DNA of 64,000 nucleotides from Strigops habroptila (taxonomy: Eukaryota > Chordata > Aves > Psittaciformes > Psittacidae), in contig NC_044284.2 in assembly GCF_004027225.2 (NCBI RefSeq), positions 13,248,501-13,312,500 on the forward strand, written 5' to 3'. The first letter of the stretch is position 1, and each line of letters starts with the position of its first letter. Below, piece by piece: positions 51,319 through 62,010 of the stretch. The position numbers and the translations under genes are program-made. The notes beneath the pieces are model-generated. The model was not told the origin of the DNA. It made no database searches and worked only from the letters and a program-made list of their open reading frames with translations.

Positions 51319-51365
51319 GGGAGGAGAGGGAAGGGGAAGGAGAAGAGAGAAGAGAGAAGAGAAAG
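51319..51365. repeat. 47-base pure purine tract
   Basis: An uninterrupted G/A stretch built of GGGAGG, GGAAGG and repeated AGAGAG/AGAGAAG units, partly mirror-symmetric. Such tracts can form intramolecular triplexes and often act as GAGA-type low-complexity elements. It lies in intron 2. Confidence 0.85.
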
Positions 51366-51956
51366 CAGCTACTTCACATTTTCAGAACTGCAGGATTCAC
51401 TTTGCAGAGATAGTGTAAGCAAATTTTTAAGTACCCTGGGGATGCTGGTTCTTGTGGCCTGCAGCATTTCAGTTTACAAAACAAATCTGCTTTAAATCCC
51501 AGGGAGTAACTAACAGTTGGTGATATCTTCTACTTTCCTCTTTGTAAGCACTTGTTACAATTTCACAAAACTCTGTCCAGTTATGAAATGAAACAAATCT
51601 GACTTTTCAAGGCTGTCGCCATCTTTTGCCCTTGAAGAACAGTGCGTAGGTGACTTCTAAAGCATTTATTGGCTGTGCCTCCAGTACGAGCATCAGGCGC
51701 CCACATGATACCACTCACAGCTCAGGGGTCCCGTCACCCCGAAGTCACCCTTGCATGGGCTGGCCCCTGTGCTGAAATCCAGGCTCAGCATAGGATTTGC
51801 ATCCAAACTTTAGCCAGGATTAGTGTGAAAATTCACCACCAAGTTAATCAGGAGACTCCTAGTGGCTATTGCTGTAATTGGCAAACTGGAGACGAATTCA
51901 CCTTACCAACCTGTGTTTGTGGCTGAAATGGCAACATAAAAATACAATTTTCTGCG

Positions 51957-52003
51957 TATGTTTATACTATGTTTATGTTTATAAACTATTCTGTTTATGT
52001 TTA
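51957..52003. repeat. Imperfect TATGTTTA-type short repeats
   Basis: Four copies of a TATGTTTA-like unit within about 47 bases (TATGTTTA, TATGTTTATGTTTATA, TTTATGTTTAG). It is degenerate local repetition, not a clean microsatellite. Confidence 0.65.
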
Positions 52004-53121
52004 GCTATCATAACACCATCTCACATCCCAGTGGCTAAAAAATGATGAAATTATTGTTAATTATCCATTGTCTGCAGCTAGTTTTTTCATAAGTTAAACA
52101 GAAGCTGGAAAAGCAGCCTACAGATGGGAGTCCTGTGCATTTGTACAATTTATAGAGCAGAAACGCCGATGACAGTAGAAATTTGAGCCCTTGAGTGCTA
52201 GTCTGTATTTCATAGCCAAATCAAAACTAAATTAAGAAACAAAGATTATTAAAAAGTCTTCTGTGCATGTAATTCTGGCATAATATTATGAGGTGGACAT
52301 TAAAATCTTCCCTCCGAGACTTTCAGAATCATTAATATATGCTTAATTACAAGTAGGCTCATATTCCTTAAAAAAGGGAAAATGCTCCATAGTGTAGTTA
52401 GTGATATCATTATTATGTTTACTGAAATAATTAAATGAACAGATATTCTTCTGAGTAACATATAAATTAAAAATGTGAAATAAAAATGTATTTTTGGAAG
52501 CATTTTGGCATGCATGCATCCATTCTTGGGCAAGACATTTTAAATCATAGTTGTATATTTTAAAAGTATGTGCAGCTCAAAGTTATTGCAGATTTTATTT
52601 ACAATACCTGCATTCATCAATTTTGGACTTTTTTGAGCACATTTTATTAATAGAAGTGTTGCTTTGTCATTATTGGAAATAACCTTATTCTTCAGGGAGC
52701 AGAGTTCTTACTTTGGTATTTACTCATAAGTTACTGGATATTTCATTTCATTTCTAGTACCGTGAAACCTACAGCCCCCCTGCCCCTTCTCCTCTCCCCT
52801 TCATAGGGCAGGACACCTCCATCACCCCACTGATATGACTGTTCCCATCAAAGCACCGCTTTGGTCCTTATGTTCCAGCCTCAGACTGGAGCAGCTAGCA
52901 GGACAAAAGGAAAGCGAGAAGCACACACCGTGCCCTTTTCCTCTGCTGCCCCCCCAGCTCCCTCCTGCTGGTCAACGTGGAGGCAATAGCCTACCTGTGC
53001 CTTCAGTAGCAGCTTGCCTGCAGACACTTCAAAGGCGTCTCGTTCATTGGACCTCCTGGGAAAGGAGTTCTTGGTTTCATAAAAAAAGAAAAAATGGATA
53101 TACTTAATGACATGAGGAATT

Positions 53122-53151
53122 AAAAAAAAAACCCCAAACAAAAAAAACCCC
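53122..53151. repeat. A/C-only low-complexity tract
   Basis: About 30 bases of A and C only: an A run, CCCC, AAACA, an A run, CCCC. Same class as the other A/C tracts. Confidence 0.8.
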
Positions 53152-53245
53152 TATAAAATTGTTTGGTGAATTTTTTTCCAACTGGGAACAATCTAAAAAT
53201 TAATAATTTCTCATAAATCAAAACCAAGGATTGCCATTAAGAGAG

Positions 53246-53253
53246 ATTTGCAT
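53246..53253 (+). promoter_or_regulatory. POU octamer with adjacent ATTCATTA
   Basis: ATTTGCAT followed eight bases later by a CATTA homeodomain core (ATTTGCATTTTATTCATTA). The combination resembles the arrangement at 61851 (ATTTGCATTATTCATTA). It is a short motif, so only suggestive. Confidence 0.3.
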
Positions 53254-55069
53254 TTTATTCATTATCACACATCAAGATTCCCCAGTAAATCATTAACAAA
53301 ATTCTATCCAGTTGCTTTTTTCTCCTCAGTTACACTTTGGTTGCTGGAATGTTTTCAAACCTTAAACAAAGCAAAAGCTCGCCCACAAAGTGCTTAAGTT
53401 GTTAAAAATATTTTGGGGTAAAACAGGGTTCCTAAACAAAGTCAAGGGCTTCTACTTATTTTCAGTTGCAGAGTTTTAAGGCACATATAACTACTATGTA
53501 TAAAAACACATCGTTTTAACAAGATGTATATTTTATAAACACACTTCATAGAAACTGCTTGGCAGCTGTGTTTAACACCATCTTTGTTCCATTTGGTATT
53601 TGCTGTCCTATGTTTTTTTTTCCCTGAAGTTAGCTGGAAATATTGGACATTTATAGCTAACAAAATGATCAATTTATTGTAATAATAATTGATCTTACAA
53701 AGCAAGGGATCACTGGGGGAGATGGAGGCTCTGTAGATGTGGTTCTCTCAATTACCTGAGCTACTGTCCCTCCCTGCTGCTCTCAGCACCCTGGACCCCA
53801 CAAAGCACCTTCCTGCACTGGCAGAGGAGGGTATCTGTGGGGAGCTGCCTAAGTACTCTGCGGGAACTTGGGCTTTTGGTCTTGTTCGGGTGTGGAAACA
53901 GCAATTTTATAAAGAAATAAACAGCTTCCGCTGTAAAATGGATACTCTGACAATTCAGGGGAATCTGAATGGATTGCTGCTGGTGCAGCTGGGCCACAAA
54001 TGTCTCCTCAAAAGCACCTTTAGTGCTGTCTTTCTCAGTAAAATAATGCTACTTTATAAATAAAATCTTCAGTAGCAATGTATTGTAATTTGAACCTCTT
54101 CTGGTGAGGCAGAGGAGATCTTGAGCCTGTGGCTCACTGCAGGGAGACTCTTCTAACAAGATTTGCTGGGGTGCAAAGAAACAATGCAGTAAAGCAGCAT
54201 CCCGAGCAGCACTCCTTATCTGGGTAGGACAGTGCATCGCTCTCCACCTTCCCAGGGTGAGAGGAGGCAGCAGCAGGTGACCTTATGCCTTCACTGCTAG
54301 AAACCCTGAACTGAGATGTTTTTCCAGGGGAGGTAAGTCCTCCTTTTCAGCAGAGCAACCTTTGCTTTCTAACACAGTGGTGTCATATGGCAGTGAGCCT
54401 GGAGGAGAGGTGGTGCAGGAGCAACTCCTCACAGGGATCAGCTGGTTTGCTTTTCCGCCACATTTTGGTCACAGGCATGATGCCCTGCGGTCCCGAGTGA
54501 GCTGTGCAGCATTAGGCTTTCCAGGCTGCTCTCTCATTTTTAGGACAGTGTATGAGGAGTGTGATATTATATTTCCTCCCGCTGTGATGGACAAGTCTCA
54601 GTGCAAACTTCAGATTTACTTGGTAGAACTGAGCAGAGCTAGTTTTATGCTGCTCAGGTTTGTCCAAATTATCTGGACAAACATATTTTTTCTCTTTTAT
54701 TTACTAACTGTATGTCTCAAAACACCAAAGCTTCATGTTTCTTTCTTGCAGGGCTTGTACTTTTTAACAGCTAAGAATCACTGAAAACCAAATGCAGTTC
54801 CTGAGATACTTCCATATATTAAATTTACATTTGTAAGCATTTTAGTTGAAACAAAGCCAAGTGAACTCGGCTGAGAGTTCTGGAAACCCTATGTACGTCA
54901 GGACAACTGTTCTGGTTAGCAGGCTCCCCTGGAGTCCTTCGAGAACGCAGACGTCAATAAGACGACTTCCCAATAACGATTTTAACATTTAGATCTTTAT
55001 GTCCTGTATACAGCCCAAGTCACCGCATGCAAACATTTAAGTCCTCAGTATTCTGCTGAAGCATTCAAG

Positions 55070-55102
55070 AAAAAAAAAACAAAAAACCACCAAACAAAAA
55101 AC
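55070..55102. repeat. A/C-only low-complexity tract
   Basis: About 33 bases of A and C only, starting as an A run and ending in ACCACCAAAC and a further A run. About 215 bases downstream (55313-55352) a T/G-rich stretch is roughly its complement, so the two could pair. Confidence 0.75.
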
Positions 55103-57430
55103 GTACAGACCGAGGTGATAATCAGGCCTCATCCCTTTTTGCTCTACGCTGTGGAGCAGAGGGGGAGAAATCCAGGCAAGCATCAGCAGTCCCTGTTGAC
55201 AAAGTTACCCGTCTCCTTACGGGGAGGTGAAAGCCTGTCATTTGTTTTATCCGTAGAGTTTAGAAAGGGCTGAATTTGTGGGAGCTCTGGAACTTTAGTA
55301 TGAGTACCACTGCTGGGTTTTGGGGCTTTGGTTTTTTGTTGTTTTGGTTTATTTTAAACTGATACTGTTTTGCCAAAGCTGCAAATTCCGATACATAAAA
55401 ACCCCACATACTTACTGGTAAAACCGGGTAGGAGATCTGTTAAACGAAATATTTTATTTTTTTACCAAGTACTATCTGAATCTGAAAAGCCAAAAATAAT
55501 CTCACTACCGCAAAAATAGGAAGTAGTTCTGTAGCTGATTTACTTGTAGAAACAATGGCTGTCGATACACATTTTGAGTATGGAAGTTGATGTTTTCACA
55601 GGCCACTTGCAGTGGCACCATCTTGATTTACAAATACAAATATAGCTAGGGACATGAAAATCCATGGATTTGAGCTGGCTTGGCAATGCTCATAAGTAAT
55701 TTCATGTAGCTTTGATGTTTGCTGCATTATATTGTCTGTAAAATGGTTTTATTTCTTGTCTTCTAGTTCTTTAGGCAGATTGTTTATATGAAATTTAGGA
55801 ATAGAAAAGGAGAGCAAAGAAAAGGGCACAAATGAATTTTAATTATATTTATTGCAAGCAAGAAATTCTAGCAACCAAAGATACTTTATATCAGGCTTCA
55901 GCCAAAAGAGAATTTTGATAGCTAAGTAGTTGTAAAACCTGTAAAAGAGGACACCATTATGATGGGAGGAGCATTTTCTTACATGTACATACTGTGTCTT
56001 TCCAGCTTCCTGGTGCATTTTAGATTTTTATCTGTAAACTGTCAGGAGCCATCATTTTAAGTCATCAATTTGATTTTTACCAGCTACACCTGCTCATAAG
56101 GCACCTTCCTCCAGTGAAAACTAGAAAGAGCTACTTGTGGATGACATTTGCAAATGACTGGAGAGGGGGGGAAATAGCAAGCAACTACGCAAAGAGCCCT
56201 CATCTTCTAAAAACAACAATGTGCACAGCTATAGGAAAAAGTGCAGAATGTAATTTTCTGACTGCTAAAACAACTTTTCAACTTTTTGCATGTGATATTT
56301 TCCCCATCTATTTTTATCGCAGACTTGCAGACTCTGACATGCCTCTTGGCTTCCTTGACCATATGGATCTGCCAAACAGTTTGAATACTGTAGGGATAGC
56401 CTGCAGAAATATCCTAGCAAGGTGTCTTGCTTTGCATGAGTTTGCTCAATTTCCAGAAACATTAAATAATGGGTTTCAGGGGCTTTAAGCACTGCAGCTT
56501 TTCTCACTAAAATTCTGGGGTAGGTTTTTGTCAGCAATTTGCACCTGGAGTCCCCTTTTTTTCTGAAATAGACGTGAGATAAGCTTTAGAAAATAAAAGG
56601 TTAAGAACATACAAGCTTTTTGTTATCTGAAGCACTGGCTTTGATTTTTAACAAAATATATCCTTCTATAACTAAAAAGCAAGTAGAGGTCAATCATTGA
56701 TGTGTATTTTTATGTGTGTCAGTGTTTGGACTTTCCATAAACAAGACTTAAAATATGATCTTCCACCGAAATGAATGTTCCCTGTTTAAGTCAACACAAC
56801 TTCTATTGACAGCGATGGGTTGTGCCCAAATACTGCTTTCCTTAGTAGTGCAATGTTATCCTCTGTATTGTACTCAGTTTGAAACTCTCAACTGGAAGCT
56901 TTAAAACCATCTTAGGTAAAAGCAAAATTAACAGTATGCCTTTATCTTTTCATCTTTTTCTTACTAGAAGCAATTTCACTAAAGTTCATTTATTTCCAAC
57001 TTTTTCCTATTATAAAATTTTCTTTACTCATACTGGTGCTGGGCTTTGGATTACTTCATCCTTGTGAGCTGCAGTGCAAGGCTGATTGTCTCTAGGGATG
57101 GGATAGGATTTGGTTAATGGGATACCTTTTTATCGTGGGTTCAGTTTTGGCAATTTGGGGGCATGCAAGAATACACCAAAAGCATATTTCAGACCTTCCA
57201 GCTGGAAAGTGCCAGCTAGAATGTCTATTGGGGTTTGCATATTAAAATGTAGTATTTTAGTTTTATGTGTCTCATGGCTTATTTGTAAATAATTAAAAAG
57301 GACAGAAGATTGTTATTGAAGAATCCTCCCATAGTTCTCCATAATTGCACCGCCATCAGTTGCAGCACTCAACCTTAGCTAAGCATTATCATTTATGAAC
57401 TTCAGGTTTTATAGGTTTAAAAGCAAGTCT

Positions 57431-57517
57431 CAAAAAAAAAAACAAAAAAAAAAAAACAAAAAACCAAAAAAACCCCCAAAAAAAACCCACAAAAAAAAAA
57501 CTTCATTTTTTTTTTTT
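57431..57517. repeat. A/C-rich tract of about 70 bases followed by a T run
   Basis: The longest A/C tract in the window: A runs broken by C or CC, then CCCCC and further A runs up to about 57502, followed shortly by a 12-T run at 57506-57517. The A-rich and T-rich halves could form a hairpin. It may be a decayed poly(A) tail or a simple low-complexity sequence. Confidence 0.85.
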
Positions 57518-59720
57518 GTTAATCAGAAAATATGGGGTTCTCAGAATAACATTTTGTAAAATTTTAAGCCATAATAGAGAGTGTGCCTTTTTTAAACATT
57601 AAACAATGGACAAATGGTTGATGTCTGGCATTTGCAGGGAGGTGGTTTGTTTTTGAAGCCACACGCACATTTGTTTTGCCTCCTTCTACAAGTTGTTTCT
57701 GCAAGCCTTCAGCTGGTGTAAAGTGGTGTACGTGCATAAAATGGGATGGTGAAACAACCACGGAGAAGGTGGCTCCCATACATCTGCTGTTTGTGCTGTC
57801 TTTGCACCCCTCCTGGGGGCCTGCCCCTCTTTCCAGCCTCGCTGAAATGGAAGTTCTTGAAAAGGTTGTTAAAAAATAAGGCTACAAGAGAAATGGGTAT
57901 TTGCTTCAACGAACACAAGAGCTTGCCTTCTTCCTGGCTGCGTCTCTGTTTTATCACTCTTTAGGTGCTCTGGGGCTTGAGAACCCATCAAAGCTGACAA
58001 GTCTGTTCTAACTTTCACTTCTGCTACCCCTTTTTGGGCAACAGCCTCTTTTAAAACGGTACAGACCTAAATAGACCTCAGTTGTGACCCATAGGCAGAT
58101 GAAATGATTTTGAAATCCTTGTGAAGTCTTAAGGTTAAGAAGTTCAGCAGTAGAATGAGAGGGGCACACACTAAAATGTGGACTCGTTTCTGAGGACCCT
58201 CTCAATGCACTGCTTTTCCTAGGTGCAGTTTCCACGATACTAAATACATTGCAGGAGTGCAGAGAAGGCAGGCACAGTAGTTTTACAGGCAGCATTCAAC
58301 TCTCCCAATCGATAATAATCTGACTAGGAATTTGGAGTAAATGTCGTTCTGGTGATTATATCTTGTCAGGGGCCTTCTATTGGCAAGTGATGGATTTGGA
58401 ATGATGAAATTGTGCCTAAGATCAGAAACAAAAGTTAGACAGAGCCTCACTGAATTTAACCTTAGCCTCGGGGTTTTTTTTTCAATTCCCATCCTCAAGG
58501 TCACCTATGCCGGTGCAACTGTCAGCATCTTCCTCCTGCCAGGCCAGTTCCTTCTGATACCCCAAAAGAAGATTTACAGGAGCTGGCCAAGAAAAAAAAG
58601 AATAGTGCTTTTCACAAACTAATTACAGAGATTAATAGCAACTGCGATGACCTGTTGTAACACTTTTGAGTTTTTTTTAATGACACCACCTTACATGAGC
58701 TTCTCTAAACTTGTATCATGTAAGCCAGTGATAGTTGGGGGTTTTTTGGCAGTCATCCTAGCCAGTGTCCAAAGCCTCAGAAAGCAGACGTAAGGGCGAT
58801 GATGAGCAAGCCTTTGCTGTCACTGCATTTACTCTGGATTAGTAATTGGTTTATAATTATGAGCTGTATAAAGCCTTGCAGGAAGAGCCGAACATGCTTA
58901 CTTTTACAATGATGAAAAAACCATAAAGTGAAAGCACCTTTGGAATTAAAAAGTATCCCTCTTAACCAGGGATCGGATACAGTTTTGCTAGGAAATACAT
59001 GTGAACATCAGTAGTGCAGCTATAGCAGAGGGCTGCATAGCTGAAAAACAGGGCAATCAACATCCTCGCTTGAGCTAGTAACGGCGGTCTACAAGGTAAT
59101 GCTTGTCTTGGTGGTAGACCCTGCCCTGTGATCCTACGCGTGCCAGAGTGTCCCAGGAGGTATTGCAGCCTCTAAGCAACATGGAGAGAAGCGTGTAGCA
59201 ATGTTACATCTCAGAAGATGCCAGAGATCCCTCATATTTCTTTGCGGATATTTGGGGATTCTGGGATGATTTGCTTGCAGGAGAGATCAGCTTTTCTCCA
59301 TGTAAGAAATACTTGTGAGATTCCAACAGTATTGTCACACAGACTTTGTTAGAAGACATTATCTGGCCCATAAACACATGAAGAGAAACTTGTAATCGAG
59401 CCTACAATACTGCTGTATCTGACAATACGTATGTCTACGTCAGCCTTGCACTTCATAGGTCTTCACATGCCAGGTAGTTGGGTTCAGTTGTTATTGGATT
59501 TAATAATTTAGTTTTCTGACCTAGGTTTCTTAATGCTTTATGCAGAAAAAGCAATACAGAAAGTATTGCCCCCCAAAATGTGGGCACATTCTACAGGTAA
59601 TTTACAGAGCTTTAAGCTAGTGAGAAATGAAAGCCCATTTCTACCATATCTGTGGCTCAACATCTTATTCTGCAGTGAACCTCAGAGGTGTTAAGCAGAT
59701 CCACAGCCACAGAAAAGAGC

Positions 59721-59754
59721 TATTTTCTGATTTGGAGTTATTTTCTGATTTGGG
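59721..59754. repeat. 18-bp tandem duplication, nearly two copies
   Basis: TATTTTCTGATTTGGAGT at 59721-59738 is followed directly by a second copy (TATTTTCTGATTTGGG) to 59754. It is a local duplication in intron 2. Confidence 0.88.
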
Positions 59755-59803
59755 TTTTTAGTGTAATGCTTGTAATTTTTCTCAGTTTAAGTCAAGTTCC
59801 AAA

Positions 59804-59819
59804 TTTTTTTTTTTTTTTT
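59804..59819. repeat. Poly(T) run of 16 bases
   Basis: Sixteen consecutive T residues in AT-rich intron DNA; a simple homopolymer. Confidence 0.85.
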
Positions 59820-61789
59820 ATAATTTTCTTTTTGTTAATTGTATGTGTAAAGGTCACAGAACTAAAGTTGTAAAAAAAATAAAAAATCTAATTTTAACTT
59901 GCAGTTGATTTATGAAATGATACTCAATTCCTTGAGTTTGTGAAAATAACATACACCACTAATAATCTCTTGGAACTGATTTAACACCATATTCTATTGC
60001 AGTGCTAGGAAGAAGCCAAGGACTTGTAACAATCCGTCATTTGCAGTGACATTTTTATTACTCTTTCAGAAATGCTGTGCTTTAATTGTCTCCCTGCTTC
60101 AAATCAACTGCTTAGTTTGCTTTAACAGTAGTTTTTTTCTCTAGTTATCGTTGCCCTTGCTATAAGAAACCTAAGCTCTCTCTGTATATTTCTGGCATGG
60201 TAACTGCTAACAGGAACAGGAGTAGAGAACCTATCCATGTCCCTCTAATTTAAGAGAGTGAAAATGCTATATTGATTGCAAGTCACATTTTTATGGAGTT
60301 CACACCAAATTCCTTATAGACTTGCATCCCAGACAATTCCCCCTTGATTCACTAGGATTGAGCTGAGAGAAAATCCATCCAAAATAATATGCTTTTTTTT
60401 CCCTACTGTTATGAAGTTTGCAACAAGCTGCCAAATAGAGAAATGGCTTTGCTTTCAACTATTAAAAAGAAACTGTAAGCTCTTAATTTAGTAGCAATGT
60501 TGCTAGTGCTTTAGCAACTTCTGCAGTGTGCCTCCAACTGATGAACTGAAGCACAACTATAAATAACAATGATGTCTTTGTCAGCTTGTAAGAAAAAGGG
60601 GTTGTTTTGTTGGGGGTTCCCCCCCCCACATTTCCTGAAAGGACATATAGTATGACATCTCTAATCTCTTCTTTTGCTTAGTACATGAATTTATCTGTTT
60701 GATGGGTTACAGAATCAAGACACTGATTTCTTTCCTGCTGGCTCACAACCTAGCTCGATGAACAACAGGAACACGTCCTTGAGGTTGTGTTGATGTGATT
60801 GGCACCCCGAAGTTCAGTGATTGGGTTAAATTCTTGGCTTTACAGTTCAGGACTTAAAAGTGTCCTTCCCTTTTCAAGGGAGAGGTGATTTCCCTCCATC
60901 CCAAAATATGCTTGCCTGAACCACTACCTGGCCAAATTACATGTTCAGACCTGTAGTCCCTGTGTATCCCCTGTGCATAATAAGGGATCCCCTCTGGGCA
61001 TCCCAAACCCTTGGGAGATCCCCTTTCACAGTTAGGCTGCTCCTTCACCACTCTGTATCTAGGATTTGTTAGATTGCATCTACCTGCTCTGTATTTTAAG
61101 AGAGTATCTGTCAGAAAAGCCTTAAGTTTTGCAAATCCCCAGGTTGGGGACCTGATGCAATGACAAAGAGGAGGGATTTGATGATGGCTGTTGCAGCACG
61201 GCTGCTCCACGTGCTAAGAGGTTCCACATGCTAAGAAGTCTGTCCTGGACTCTGAATCACAAATGCATTCAGGCAAAATAATGGTTAGGGGAAAAAGAAG
61301 AGTTAATTTTCAGGGCTTGCATGCATTTGGGTTTGTTTGCTTGAGAATATTTTTGGAGGGTAATGTTAAATGCTAAGGGAAAGTTACAGCAAGTCTTGTG
61401 ACTAATGGATAGATGCAATATCTTCTGTGATGCTATGAGAAAAATGCTGATGCAGTTAACTGGTATCCGAGAGATAAAATAGCACCAGCATTAAAAAAAA
61501 AAACTGAAAGATTTTACAGTTTTTGAGATCCCACCTTGGTATCATTTTAGAAGATGGTTCTAACTAGTAGCCACACAAATAATTGCAGATTACAATGTCG
61601 TACAACTCTATTAACTAGGTGAAGGAAAAATAGCAACATTTTCATTTTAATGAGATGTCTGCTGTCTCCTCCTATGTACCGTGCATCTTAATATACCTTG
61701 CTGTCTGCACTTATGGAGCTCCAAGGCTTTGTCATTTCTTGGCAATTCCATTCTCTAATTTCTTCTGACACATGGTGCTTAAAGCCACA

Positions 61790-62010
61790 AGAAATGCGAG
61801 GTGAAGCAGAGAGGATTCCCGCAGACTGCCATGCCATAAGAGGAGCACTCATTTGCATTATTCATTAGATAAAGGCACTGATTTGCATCTCATTTTGGTT
61901 GTCTCCGTTTCCAGGCAGAGGATGTATAAAATTCGCAGAATTGCTGAATTTTTATGGTATTAATAGTGTTCATTTGGGATTAAGTCACCTTTGTCTGCTG
62001 CTCCATCTTT
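61790..62010. promoter_or_regulatory. Candidate enhancer with paired POU octamers
   Basis: Two perfect ATTTGCAT octamers at 61851-61858 and 61881-61888, in the same orientation and 30 bp apart (about three helical turns), flank an ATTCATTAG homeodomain-type site. The surrounding 200 bases are unique, free of simple repeats and look like the conserved non-coding DNA common in introns of neuronal genes. Function is inferred, not shown. Confidence 0.35.

Noticed and set aside
60854..61210. A 118-codon minus-strand frame in intron 2
   Set aside because: It gave a vague impression of retroelement-like sequence, but no motif, tail or repeat boundary could be identified.
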